This document shows, piece after piece, positions 34,748 through 45,923 of a DNA stretch of 64,000 nucleotides. The DNA is from Tetragonia tetragonoides. Lineage: Eukaryota; Streptophyta; Magnoliopsida; Caryophyllales; Aizoaceae. Location: assembly GCA_038025085.1 (NCBI GenBank), contig CM076142.1:7476501-7540500 (forward strand). The letters run 5' to 3'. A program made the translations under genes and the position numbers. The notes beneath the pieces are model-generated. The model saw nothing but the letters and a program-made list of their open reading frames with translations, searched no databases and was not told the DNA's origin. Positions within the stretch are counted from its first letter, which is position 1, and every line of letters starts with the position of its first letter.

Positions 34748-35566
34748 ATGCTTTTCACTTTCACATATGCCTGGCTACCTAATAGGCAAGGCCCTACTCG
34801 TGGTTTTTATATTCCGGTGGACGACTTAATCGGCCAAGTAGCTTCTGCTAAATTGGAAAGGCTTCAGGCTCTACTGCTGGATGATAAGGTGGGGAGAATA
34901 GCTATTCATGGAATGGAAGGAATAGGTAAGACATTTTTAATGAAGCACCTGCACAACTGTGGACTAAATTGGGTTGAGAGGTTTGATTTTGTGTTTTGGG
35001 TCACTCTGTCTCATCCATTTAGCATCAAACATGTACAAGATGCTGTTGCTGCAGCAGTGATGTGTGATCTCTCTGACATTGATGACTTGTTTATAAGGGC
35101 TCAGAAACTGGCCTGTACACTTGCCGGTCTTGGAAGATTTGTGCTTTTCTTGGATGGTGTACCAGAAGCATGTTTTTCTTTGGAGGAAGTTGGAATTCCA
35201 GTTCCTACTGTAGGGAGTATGTGCAAGGTGGTATTAACTACTAACTCGGCCTTGGTTTGTCGGATGTTGGACTGTTTTGGAAAAGTCGAGCTTGATCCTC
35301 TTCCTGAAGCAGAAGCATACCAGTTGTTCATGCATGAGGCAGGAATGGAGATGGGATCATCTTCTAGGATTAGTAAAATTGCTACTGCACTTGCTAAGGA
35401 GTGTTGTGGGGTGCCACGAATGATTGTAGGTGTCGCCACTCCTATGCGTGGCGAGGATGATATCCGTGTATGGAGAAATGCACTTGTTGAGTTAAAAAAT
35501 TCTGTAAAGGAAGACAAAGTTTCAGTTGAGGTTGTTGCTGATGAACTCGAACGTAGTGTGAAATAG
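34748..35566 (+). CDS. NB-ARC protein without CC or LRR (copy 2)
   Basis: 272 residues. The ATG lies 19 bp into the exon after the acceptor at 34,728; the CC-coding part present in copies 1 and 4 is missing, so the protein starts just before the NB-ARC. Walker A GMEGIGKT (55-62), kinase-2 region RFVLFLDGVPEA, RNBS-B KVVLTTNS, RNBS-C-like LDPLPEAEAYQLF and GVPRMI are present. Second kinase-2 Asp and RNBS-B Arg are replaced, as in all copies. Ends ADELERSVK then stop; ARC2, MHD and LRR absent. Very close to copy 3 upstream, in the leader and in the first ~180 residues. A role as decoy or adaptor is possible but unproven; it may also be a decaying duplicate that is still open. Confidence 0.75.
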   Translation: MLFTFTYAWLPNRQGPTRGFYIPVDDLIGQVASAKLERLQALLLDDKVGRIAIHGMEGIGKTFLMKHLHNCGLNWVERFDFVFWVTLSHPFSIKHVQDAVAAAVMCDLSDIDDLFIRAQKLACTLAGLGRFVLFLDGVPEACFSLEEVGIPVPTVGSMCKVVLTTNSALVCRMLDCFGKVELDPLPEAEAYQLFMHEAGMEMGSSSRISKIATALAKECCGVPRMIVGVATPMRGEDDIRVWRNALVELKNSVKEDKVSVEVVADELERSVK

Positions 35567-38000
35567 TAAAGAAAGATGTGGTGATGCATGCCTTGCACTA
35601 TTTTTGTTGAGTGAGACGATTTCTTACATTTAGAGGGTGGGGTTAGTAAGAGGAACAAAATGAAGGGATGTTTGTAAAGAAGAGGTAGCTGAGGATCTCA
35701 TTAGATCAGACAAGAGGACATTGGAGTCAGAAGAATTACTACCTATTTCTACAGGTTATTAGTTCTATCTGCTTCATTAGGACTGAGTTCAGTGATATTG
35801 TGGCTGGGTGTAGTATGTAGTTATTTATGTTTAGGCTGACAGGAGTAGGAGAATAACCTCTGTCAGAGGCCTTTTTGTCCATCTGGTTGTTTTTGTTTCT
35901 AGCCCCACCTTCCTTGAAAAAAGGGAGGAGAAAAAGGAAAAAAGAAGCGATATAACTCAGTTCAGGTCGTAATAGATGAACCAACTGAGAGTTTGACAGA
36001 AAAAAAGTAGAGAAAGGGGCGGTGATACAAACATTGCCCCATTTCTGTTGCATGAGACAGCTTCTTGCAATGATAGAGTCGGCTTAAGAGGAATAGAATG
36101 ATGGGACGCTTGTGAAGAACAGATAGGTCAGACAAGTGGACTTAGGAGTAAAAAAAACCACTTGTTTTTTTTTTTTTGTAAGTTTTTAGTTCCATCATTT
36201 TCACAGTAGTCGTGTTCAGTGAATGTTTTTTTTTTTTGGGTGAATTGTGTTCAGTGATATGACGGTTGTTAAAGTAATTCATGTTTAGGCTGACAGGAGT
36301 AGGAGAATAACCTCTGGCAGAGGAGGCTTACAGCATCAGGAATGTTGATTCATGAGGATTTGTTTCTAGCCCCTCTCCCTTGAAGAAAAAAAGTGAATCA
36401 AAATGAAGAGTAGCTTCTTCTGTACAATGTAACATAGATATGAGGTGTTTGCATAATGAGATATCACTATTATTTCTCAATTGAGGAAATCCTTCCCTTT
36501 GCTGCTGCAGTGTGAATTTTCTTATCAACTGAAGCTAATCAGTCTACATTCCTTCCTTTTCTGTTTGCACCTGATATTTTTTTACAGGGGAATATCTGTG
36601 AGAACTGAGAAGTGATCTCTAAACAAGTCAAATGCTGATTTAATGATCACAATCTTCAAAAAGAACCTTCCTGCTCTTTATCTGATTCGGGTAAGCTTAT
36701 GTATAATTTAGTGTCATGATTTACGCTAGCCCATTCATTCTTCAAAGTTGAGAAATAGGTCTTGTCTGCAGTTACCTTCCTTATGACTAGTGCTTGCTTT
36801 GTTTCTTCTTTCCATATGATATACTTTCAACAGTGGATTGGGGACTATGACACACCCCATGAGTAATAACACTTCTCAAACAGGTAATGAAAGTGGATGA
36901 CAACGAGGATTTTGGATGTTCTTGAATGAACAGGTTTTGAAGTAATAGAATCATTAGTGTATTCACTTTTCATTTAATATATGACTATGTTTTATGAATG
37001 GTTTTTTAACTCCCTCGTCATAAAGGTATGTGGTGCAAAATATGCTATAGGAATTAGTAGTGTGTTTTAGAGGTAGGTACCCTGGGGTACGTTGAAACAC
37101 TAGATCATACACCAGGGACTCCCTCTGTGTATGTCGAAAATTTGGGAAATTGAAGTTCAAATAATCCATAGAACCTTTAGCACTGATGTTGAGCTCTTTA
37201 ACCTTCGTCAGAAGGCAGGTTTCAGAAACGTGCAAGTTATGTTTCTTAATTGTTGCTGCATTGGTGCTCCTGAAACCTGTATTGAATGATAATCCCTTGC
37301 TTCTTTGTTGAATTTCATATACGTTGAAGAACCTGCTTGAGGTAGTTGTTCAACCCAAACAGTGATTGACTGTAGGTGACTTATAATCAGGAACCAATGT
37401 CTGCAGAATAAACTGGCATGTTTAATCTCTTAAGCTATGATCCATCTATCTTGCAATATTTTCTATGCTTCATTGAATTCTCCAAGACTATCGTTCATCA
37501 GCCTTCAAGCAGTTGTACCCTATCACTTCTCCTAGCTCTCTTTTAGGTGGGGGATGGGGTGTTCCGTAACGTTTTCTTGTAATGTTTCACCAACGTTACC
37601 GAAAGACCTTTTTTTGTCATAGGTGTCAGCTTCATTTTCCTATAGCAACACGAATTACTAGCTTCCCTCGCGTTGCTTGTTCGCTGGAATGGTTTCGAAA
37701 GAATGGGAGCTGAAAACTGCTTATATCAGACTTGGAACTGATTGACAAATCACTGGACAATTGTCATTCTGGAGCATAATGCAGTAATTTGCAACAGGCC
37801 TTCAATCAAGGAAGACTGCCATCTATCTATAAGAGTCTTATACAGTATCTTCTTAGATCCAATTGAAGTGACAATTCCCCTCTGACCACCTGTTTGGGTA
37901 TATGAGCATAATTTTCGTCAAGAGACCATGTTGAAGCCTAATTCAGCTTGTCCAAGAACTTCTATCTGACTTTCACAAGCTTGAGTGCTTGACAGTCATT
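35567..38000 (+). repeat. 3' flank of NB-ARC copy 2, with internal duplication, no gene
   Basis: A diverged tandem duplication is visible: the word GGCTGACAGGAGTAGGAGAA at about 35,833 recurs at 36,288, and a decayed copy of the coding end (CAGTTCAGGTCGTAATAGAT) lies at 35,958. The distal part (about 37,010-37,260) matches 42,960-43,290 after copy 3 and about 48,180-48,280 after copy 4. Short translated stretches such as FRDLQVLTLDCCCVG look LRR-like in copy 3's flank but sit in broken frames. Confidence 0.6.
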
Positions 38001-39069
38001 TATCTTGGTCTTCCAAGTCCACCAGTGATTCAGTGAACTTCAGAAGTGCAAAAACTTAGAAAGTCCACTATTACACTTTACAGCTTGTACTGAATCTGAT
38101 AATTTAAAATTGTGTCTTAAAGCAAAACCCCATATTCTGTTATCGTCTAGCAATATCACCCAGTGTAATCCCAAGGTAATGGGATTTCCGGAGGTTAAGA
38201 TGGACTCCACCACAAAGGTGAAAGTTGAGACACTACAGTAAGTTTTATGTAAGACCAACTTACAAAATAAAAGGGTCACTATATAGAAATATAGGGGTCA
38301 CTTATGATGAACAGTGACCCTTATTACAAAAAAAGGGTCTTAGAGTAGTTATTTTATGAACGTGCAATAGCAATAGCAATTAGCAAAGGACTTGTATGTT
38401 AAGCTAAGTGACACGCCAAACCTCACGATTATACCTTTATTGATAATAGCAAAAAATATATTCCCCTCATAAAAAAAAACTCACAAGGCGTGATTCAATT
38501 CTCATATTCTCATTATCCATAATTTGGAATCCTCTATTCATCTCCCAAACCCAAATTATGGATGTTCTTATCAATATAAAAAGATAAAGTGATGATCAAA
38601 GTTGGATGATTATGATAGGTTAAGTTATAGTCTAGTTCATATCAATTATCATGTAGTGAAAGGTCAAATAATGACATGAATAGGTGACCCCTATCACGAT
38701 CCCAGGTCCCACTCTCACTCACATAGTCATATCACAGTAGGCTATATCTTCACGCGTCGGCCCCCTTATCCTCTTTTTTGAGTTTTCATGAATTTTACGT
38801 CCTCTATATATTCAAAGGAGAATGAGATTGACAACTCACTACCCTATTATTTCTAACTTTTTATCTCTTTTCTCTATTTTCACAATCTCTCTTCTTTATT
38901 TTTAAAAAAAGGTGATTAAAGTAGAAGATATTTTACTCACCAAAAAAAAAAAAAAGTAGAAATATTTTACACAAAAAAAAGTTGGATAGACAAAATAGAA
39001 CGATTTTCTAAAAAAGGTTATTTTAGAAAATAATACTCAAATTAGGCTGGATTAGAAAGTATTTTCCAA

Positions 39070-39440
39070 GAGGGTGTCCACGTAGGCTCGGGATCTCACG
39101 AACCTCATTATTTTTTTTCCCGTCAAACAGACCTAAATCACTGTCAGCAACAACGAGTTTCATATGGGAAAGTCGCTGTCAGCAACGACTTCCATATGGG
39201 AAAGTCGTTGTCGCCAACAACGAGTTTCATGGTTTGATTTATCTGGCGGCGAAGTGTGGAGAAGGATGGGTAAATAAAAGTCGCTATCATCAACAACGAC
39301 TTTCTCGGAGGAAAGTCGCTGTTGGTTATAGTGACTTTTGCCCATTGAAGTCGCCATCCTGTGTGGCGACTTTGTTCTAGATCGGAAAAGAAAAACGCGG
39401 CTCGTGAAATTCCAAACTTACATAACAGTGGACACCCTTA
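39070..39440. mobile_element. Element with GGGTGTCCAC ends and repeated AAGTCGCTGTC palindromes
   Basis: Left GGGTGTCCACGTAGG and right CAGTGGACACCC are inverted ends. Inside are at least five imperfect ~20-bp palindromes of the type AAGTCGCTG...CAACGACTT. No target duplication was recognised and no coding frame is supported. It has no counterpart in the first duplicated block, so it inserted after the duplication. Confidence 0.6.
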
Positions 39441-39911
39441 TGAGAAATATTCTTTAACCCAACCTAATCTAAGTATTACTTATTAGAGTAGCTCTTTCTA
39501 AAAAAAACGTTCGACATAATATAATAGTGTGGCCAAAACATTTTTCATATTTAAAAATTAAAATTGGCATGCTTTGATTCGTAGTGTAGGGACCAGACCA
39601 GTTAGCTCACTATTTAGTTATCACATCATGAATTCATGACATTGTCACATTGGTCACTCTGGTACTTATTTCCGTGCCTACTGGAGTATATACACTAGTA
39701 GATTACAGCGCTTCTAATTGTTCCACTTCTTCTGTTACTTCCATCCTTACAGCTATTCCAATCTTTTGGTCGCTTTCTGTCTTTTTGGGTATTATATTGT
39801 ATGATCAACATTTTTAAAGCCCAGAGGTACTCTTCACACACTTTTCACTTTTCAGCCATTATTGACAACGAACATATTTAGTAAAGGTACAAATTAAACT
39901 ATGCATTAATG

Positions 39912-40245
39912 GTGTGTTCTTTTCTACTTATTTCTACTGATTTTTATTGATTGGGTAATGTCTTGCCACTGATTTTTACTGATTGAGTAAGACCATGCAA
40001 CTAATTTCCACTGATTCGATAAGGTTCTTCTACGGATTCTCACCGATTCAGTAATGTTCTGCCACTGATTATGTGTGTAGGAATGTGGGTTCTACCACTG
40101 ATTTTCACTAATTGAGTAAGGTTATGTCACTGATTCTCACTGATTTACTAAGGTCTAGCACTGATTTCCACTGATTGGGTAATGTCTTGCCACTTATTTC
40201 GACTGAGTGTGTAAGGTCCAATAAGTGGAAAAGAAGACACAAATG
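39912..40245. mobile_element. MITE-like element with GTGTGTTCTTTTCTACTTATT ends
   Basis: Left GTGTGTTCTTTTC and right GAAAAGAAGACAC are inverted. The interior repeats CACTGATTTTCACTGATT with GAGTAAGGT. Related to 32,500-32,740. Confidence 0.6.
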
Positions 40246-40506
40246 CAAACGATTGAATCGTTCTCTTTTTTGTAGGGAGCATGTTCTTTTCCAGTGAACT
40301 AAATGTTGAAAACGAATACACCAATGGGCTACATATTCAAAATGATTTACCATAAAATTTGGGATTGGTCCATCATGAAGTTATTTCTCCCTCCGTCACA
40401 CAATATTTTGTAGTTATTGACTTCTTTTATCATTTATTTACCATTAATTTTTTATCGAGTATATTGAGTAATCACCTAGTAGTTACAATGTTAAATTTAT
40501 CTACTA

Positions 40507-40727
40507 GGGTTCGTTCTTTAGAATAGAAGTGAATTGAATACCATTGAACTGATTTTAAGTGACTTGAATACCATTAAACTGAATTGAACAGAATTGAACA
40601 CCACTGAACTGTATTGAACTGTATTGAACCTCATTTTTTATGTGAGATAAATTTCTGAACTGGACACTAGACCACATTGAACTGAACTGAATTAAACTAA
40701 CCAGATAAGCTCCAAAGAACACAACCC
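40507..40727. mobile_element. MITE with GGGTTCGTTCTTTAGAAT ends
   Basis: Left GGGTTCGTTCTTTAG and right CCAAAGAACACAACCC form imperfect inverted repeats. The interior has TTGAACACCACTGAACTG motifs. Resembles the element at 6,048. Target duplication unclear. Confidence 0.6.
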
Positions 40728-41006
40728 ATGGAGGAATCCACACTATAGCAAACACAAAACGAGTCAGAAATCCCCTCCAAGAAAAAAAAAAACCAAGTCA
40801 CAAATTGTGGGACAACATTCAACACACCTACCAGAATTTGCAATTAGCAAATACATGAAGGAATTTGGGAGGAAGTATCGTTGGGCAACCGAATCTTTTA
40901 AAGTTGACGGGTGTACTGAAAATTCATTCTTGCATTTGCCAAGCAACCAAATCTTATGCCTTTTTCAACCAACATCTCCATGCCCAAATATTACTTAATT
41001 TATCTC

Positions 41007-41020
41007 TATATATATTTAAG
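41007..41020 (+). promoter_or_regulatory. Probable TATA box of NB-ARC copy 3
   Basis: TATATATATTTAAG lies just upstream of the leader AATCAGAACAAAGCAACAGA that is shared with copy 2. Confidence 0.5.
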
Positions 41021-41034
41021 GGGCAATTCAACAG

Positions 41035-41133
41035 AAATCAGAACAAAGCAACAGAACACAAAAAAGTTAGTTTAGTTGGGGTATTTTCTGTATGTGCTTA
41101 GATCTTCTTTTTTCTCTCTCATCTTTTGATCAG
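41035..41133 (+). other. Non-coding first exon of NB-ARC copy 3
   Basis: Conserved with copy 2; ends CTTTTGATCAG with donor GTAATCATCC. Predicted intron 41,134-41,626 ends TTGATACAG. Exon start inferred. Confidence 0.55.
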
Positions 41134-41645
41134 GTAATCATCCTCTTCTCAACCTTTTCAGTTTCATACATGATATTAGTAGTATATTTTAAGGTTTCTG
41201 ACCAAGAAATGCAAAATTATATGCGAGTGCTAAAAATATACTCTTTTTTTTATATAATATTAATTTGAATCCTGTATTTAATTTCAGCTTCATTAATCAT
41301 TATAGTATATTCTTGATTGCAGTGAAAGAATGTTATGCTAGCAACCCCAATTTTTATGCCAAATGGGAATTTGCAAAGTTCTGCAATTTGGGCAAAACAG
41401 GCTCTTGTTGGATGTTAGATTGTACTGTTACTTTTTGTGGTTTTTTGAATAGTGTTGAAATGGGATTTTTGTCTTTTGTGGAAGATTTATGTTGATATTG
41501 AGATTCTTTGAATTGGGTAGGCTGGAAATGTTAATGTGTGTTCTTGAGGGAAGACTTGTAGTTGTATGTGAAATTGAAGTATTCAACACCCTAGCTATTA
41601 GCTAATACACTGGTAAATTGATACAGGAACTGCAAGATCATCACT

Positions 41646-42569
41646 ATGCTTTTCACTTTCACATATGCCTGTCTACCTAATAGGCAAGGCCTTAGTCGTG
41701 GTGTTTATATTCCGGTGGACGACTTAATCGGCCAAGTAGCTTCTGCTAGATTGGAAAGGCTTCAGGCTCTACTGCTGGATGATAAGGTGGGGAGAATAGC
41801 TATTCATGGAATGGAAGGAATAGGTAAGACATTTTTAATGAAGCACCTGCACAACTGTGGACTAAATTGGGTTGAGAGGTTTGATTTTGTGTTTTGGGTC
41901 ACTCTGTCTCATCCATTTAGCATCAAACATGTACAAGATGCTGTTGCTGCAGCAGTGATGTGTGATCTCTCTGACATAGATAACTTGTTTATAAGGGCTC
42001 AAAAATTGGCCTGTACACTTGCCGGTCTTGGAAGATTTGTGCTTTTCTTCGATGGTGTACCAGAAGCAAGTTTTTCTTTGGAGGAAGTGGGAATTCCAGT
42101 TTCTGGGATGTGCAAGGTGGTATTAACTACTAGTTCTGCCATGGTTTCTGGGATGTTGGATTGTTTTGGAAACGTTGAGCTTGAACCTCTTCCTGAAGAA
42201 GAAGCATGCCAGTTGTTCATGCATGAGGCAGGATTGGAGATAGGATCCGCTTCTAGGATTAGTGAAATTGCTTGTTCACTTGCTAAGGAGTGTCGTGGGG
42301 TGCCAAAAATGATTGTAGATGTCGCTACTCACATGTGTGGCAAGGATGATATCTGTGAATGGAGAAATGCACTATTTGAGTTGAAAAATCCTATGAAGGA
42401 AGACAAAGTTTCAGATCAGGTTGTTGCTGATGAACTCGACCAGACCAGTTCAGTTCAGGTTGTTGCTGATGAACTCGAACATGGTGTACTACAATGCAGA
42501 TTTAACAATAAAAACATCTTTCATGAAAAAGGTCTATGCTATCTTAAACTGGTTCGGGTGACTCTGTAG
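41646..42569 (+). CDS. NB-ARC protein without CC or LRR (copy 3)
   Basis: 307 residues. The start lies at the same place as in copy 2. Walker A GMEGIGKT (55-62), kinase-2 region RFVLFFDGVPEA, RNBS-B KVVLTTSS (TTR position changed again), RNBS-C-like LEPLPEEEACQLF and GVPKMI. Relative to copy 2 it lacks a few residues after GIPVS. The C-terminus differs: a short direct repeat encodes VVADELDQTSSVQVVADELE, and the frame then runs into new sequence ending KLVRVTL. Either a recently diverged family member or a copy whose end is drifting. Confidence 0.72.
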   Translation: MLFTFTYACLPNRQGLSRGVYIPVDDLIGQVASARLERLQALLLDDKVGRIAIHGMEGIGKTFLMKHLHNCGLNWVERFDFVFWVTLSHPFSIKHVQDAVAAAVMCDLSDIDNLFIRAQKLACTLAGLGRFVLFFDGVPEASFSLEEVGIPVSGMCKVVLTTSSAMVSGMLDCFGNVELEPLPEEEACQLFMHEAGLEIGSASRISEIACSLAKECRGVPKMIVDVATHMCGKDDICEWRNALFELKNPMKEDKVSDQVVADELDQTSSVQVVADELEHGVLQCRFNNKNIFHEKGLCYLKLVRVTL

Positions 42570-44350
42570 ACTGTACTTATAATGTCCCTGGACCTGGCTA
42601 TACTGGCAGGATCCACGCAAACTGGTGATGATGTTTTCTAGAGGATACAGTTGAGATATAGGTAATCGAGTGTGCTGTTGCCTGCCTTATGAATTTTGCT
42701 TGATTCTTCTGCAACCTCTTTCTGTTTTCATATACATATCATTCTGGATACATCTAATACAGGATCATGTATGTTTCACTCCATGGGTACTGTCACTTCT
42801 TCAATTAGTAACTGCATTTTATGACAAAAAGGATAGCCCTGACTTGTTCCAAGACCCATTTTTGGATTGTAGGTTTTGACGTGAAAGAATCTCAAGTGCA
42901 TTTGCTTTCTAGTCTATAGATTGACTATATGTCTTGTGATTGGACTTGAAGCTCGTTCTTCATAAGCCTATGTGGTTCAAGATACATTATAGGAATTGGA
43001 AATGTGTTTTAGAAATAGGAGGTACTCTTTTGTATGTTGAAACACTAGATCATATACCAGGCACCCTCTTGAATCAGACGATTTCAACCTCAGTAAGAAG
43101 AAGATTGGTGAAGAATTTTAGCTTGCCAAAGTAATTTTGCAGTACATACTTTATATTATGTGGTGCAAAACAAGTCTTGTAAATTCATTTGGTCAATTCC
43201 AGTTAAACTATTAGCATTGATCTTGAGCTCTTTAACCTTCACCACAGAGCAGGATTCAGAGATTTGCAAGTTCTGACTCTCGACTGTTGCTGTGTTGGTG
43301 CTTGTAAAATCTGAATGTTCCTTGGAACTTTAAGAGTGGTAGAAGAATATGATTGCCCCAGTTGGTTCAATCCGAACAATGATCAACTGTTTTTAACCAG
43401 ATAAGCATAATTATGTATGTAACTGTTCTTAATCAGTGTCTGCAGAACAACCCGCCTTGTTTATTCTTAAGCTATGAAACCACACCGACTGGGTTTCTTC
43501 TTGTAGATCTGTTTAATGCCTCAGTGAATTCTCTGAGGCTCTTGCTCACCAAGCTTCAAGCAATAGTCCCATCTCTGAAGTACACCGTATCACTTCTCCT
43601 AGCTCTCTTTTAGGTGGTGGCCTGGAAACGGGCTGCTGCGTCATGTTCCTCTTTTTCTTGTCATACACTTGACCTCCAAGCAGCTCACTGATACTCCCTG
43701 CAAGGATTGATAAATTTTGGGTCCCTTGTTCCTGTACAGAATACTAGCTTAGCTTCATTTGGTTTGCTTTAGTTGTTAATTGGGATGAAGTATGTCAATG
43801 TGGCCTCTCATAAGTTTTGGATCGACCATGTCCATAGGTTGGTCTCCGTGGCCATCAAAATTTTGGGAGCTTTTCGCCACAAACTGTTTAAAAGCATTTT
43901 ATTGTGATTCCATATCAAATTTTGAGCAGACAGATCACAGGACAGTTACCATCCCTAAGGAGCATCATGCAGTAATTTGCTACAGCCTACAGGTCACCAA
44001 ACCAAGGAAGACTGTCAAGCTATTGGAGATTTGGAGGAATGAGGATTATGTAGTATATCCTTCTTAGACCCACTTGGAAGTTAAAGTTATCCTCTAACCA
44101 CCTGTTTGAGTGAAATTCCTCATTGGATTTTGGATGTAAGAGCATGATCTTTTGACACACACGCTGACCCATTAATACGACAATAACACAACCACCCAAT
44201 GTAGTCCTATCCTAGCGGGTCATGAAGAGGTCAAGATGAACGCGACCTTACATCCCGACTAATTGAGCTCAGATTGCTGTTAAAACATTAAACAGACCCA
44301 AAGTTGGAAATAGCAAAGGTTTCTGTTCACCAGATCTCACCCTCACTCAC
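42570..44350 (+). repeat. 3' flank of NB-ARC copy 3, no gene supported
   Basis: Collinear with the flank of copy 2: the GAAACACTAGATCATA word at ~43,039, the CTTTAACCTTC/CAAGTTC region at ~43,230 and the GTCTGCAGAA region at ~43,438 all recur. The short frame at 42,940-43,134 is conserved only as DNA; its counterpart in copy 2 is broken. Confidence 0.55.
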
Positions 44351-44817
44351 ATCACATCACATCACTTCACTTGACAGTTGCACTTTTCAGTAGCAAATCT
44401 AGTTTTTTGTAGCAAAGGTTTTTGTAGGACCCTCCAATGAGTCAATGACTGATATGTAGGTTTCTCTCGAGTTTCGAAGAAGCTTCCTTCCCCCAGGTCC
44501 CACTTATTTTTTCTTATATATACCCCCAAAAAATAACACCTCGTTTGCATCAACCTACTCAAGCATTCTCAAATTCCACAACCAAACTTTATAAGCAAAC
44601 ACAATCCAGGCTCTATAAAGCTCATAGGTTGATATTCGAAGATCACCATCCAAAACAGCCCTTGAATCCTCAAAAAAGCTCTCTCTTATTGGCTGGAGTT
44701 TACAAATCTGGCATTATTTCAAGCCATACTTAGCTAACCTCCTCTAAAATCTGCCCAGAATCCCCAATCTGAATCAAGTTGAACTTCAGCATTTGCTGTT
44801 GAGTTTTGTCTGCCATA

Positions 44818-45250
44818 ACAGGCTGTAAAAGGGTCGACCCGCTAAGCCCCATCCAGGACCCTCCCCGCCCCTCCCCGCCCATTAGTTTTGATCAACTGCC
44901 CGGCTCGTTCCGGATTCATAATGGACGGGCCCGACCCGAACTGACCCGGTCCACTGCCCAAATCTAAGCTCAACATTGGAAGTAGAGCCGACAAAATTTG
45001 ACCCGACCCGAAAACCGACCTGCTTGAGACCGGACCAAAAAACCCCACCCGAAAAGGTTTGACTTGCTACAACCCAAACCCGAAACGACCCGGCCGGGAC
45101 TCGAGTTTGGGAGGCAAGAGTTGTCTCACCCGAAAACCCGACCCGTCAAAGACTCAAAATGACCGACTTGATAGTGACCCTACCCGATGATGATCCGAAC
45201 CTAAAGTGATCCGACTCGAACCCGACTTGACCCGACCGGTTTGCTAGGTG
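44818..45250. mobile_element. Degraded hAT-like element with CGACCCG motifs
   Basis: Right end, inverted, reads TACACCTAGCAAACCGGTCGG, like the TAGACCTGGCAAACGGGTCGG end at 24.5 kb. The left end (CAGGCTGTAAAAGGGTCGAC) is a weaker match. Interior rich in GACCCGA and CCCGAAC words. No target duplication recognised. Confidence 0.5.
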
Positions 45251-45354
45251 TACTTTGAAGTCAGACCTTCTTCAGATTCCTCCTAAACCATAAAGTGCCA
45301 AGTGCTGCTGTGCAGATTCCTGAACCCAAACTAACCCAATTCCAGTAATCAAGA

Positions 45355-45440
45355 AATCCTCTAATGGTTAGGAGTATCCTCCAACCTTGAATATGAGAGT
45401 TCGATTCCTATTAAGGTCTAGTGCCTGTGCCTCCTTCAAA
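45355..45440 (+). mobile_element. tRNA-like SINE head fragment
   Basis: Box A-like CTCTAATGGTTAGGAGTA (45,359-45,376) and box B-like GAGTTCGATTCCT (45,399-45,411) at tRNA spacing. Tail not recognised. Confidence 0.45.
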
Positions 45441-45923
45441 ACTAACCCAATCCGATTCACCTGGGAATTAGTTGGTCAAACTTAGTTTCCCTGCTCAGGG
45501 ACATGGTTGACCATTTTTAACCCAAACCCGACTTGTGAATTGCCTGAAACCAACCTGTCTGAACCATATTATGGCCAAATGGGAATATAGAAGTTCTTCC
45601 ATTTGGCTAAACTGGTATTTGGAAGAGTAGCTCTACTCTAGTTGGGTGTTAGATTGTTGTATGTTGTTAGAGAGAAGATTTGTGCTTATGTTGAAACAGG
45701 TTTTGATGGGATTGTGATATCAGGGAAGATTTGAACTGATGATGAAATGAGTGGGGTGGTGGTTTTGTGTTTTGTGGGAAGAGTTGAACTGACTGATGTT
45801 GAAATGGGAGGATTTGACTTGTATTGAAATCAAATTAATTGATCATTGAAACAACTGAATTTATACAGGAACTTAGAATTTTTTTTTTTCTTTTTTGGAT
45901 AATCAGGACTTAAAAGTCTTCTT

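Larger units (their letters stand above)
30740..38400 (+). repeat. Segmental duplication, first block (contains NB-ARC copy 2)
   Basis: Order and sequence of many landmarks are repeated in the block beginning ~38,400: the GATAATGATA/GGTTAAGTT region and ATCACAGTCCCAGGTCCCAC; the TCTGTCTTTTTGGGTATT stretch; the TTACCCAATC/AGTGGAAAT minisatellite-bearing element; the NB-ARC gene; and the 3' landmark ACACTAGATCATA. Lengths differ through later insertions such as the 32.9 kb hAT-like element. End points are approximate. Confidence 0.7.
38400..44350 (+). repeat. Segmental duplication, second block (contains NB-ARC copy 3)
   Basis: Collinear with the first block (see 30.7 kb), starting almost where the first ends, so the two are a direct tandem duplication. 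The best-matching parts are the promoter/leader, intron and coding exon. End points approximate. Confidence 0.7.

Noticed and set aside
40385..40420. Second Stowaway element
   Set aside because: Only a single CTCCCTCCGTC end was found; no inverted partner nearby.
42940..43134. 64-residue frame after NB-ARC copy 3
   Set aside because: The matching DNA in copy 2's flank has no open frame, so conservation reflects duplication only.
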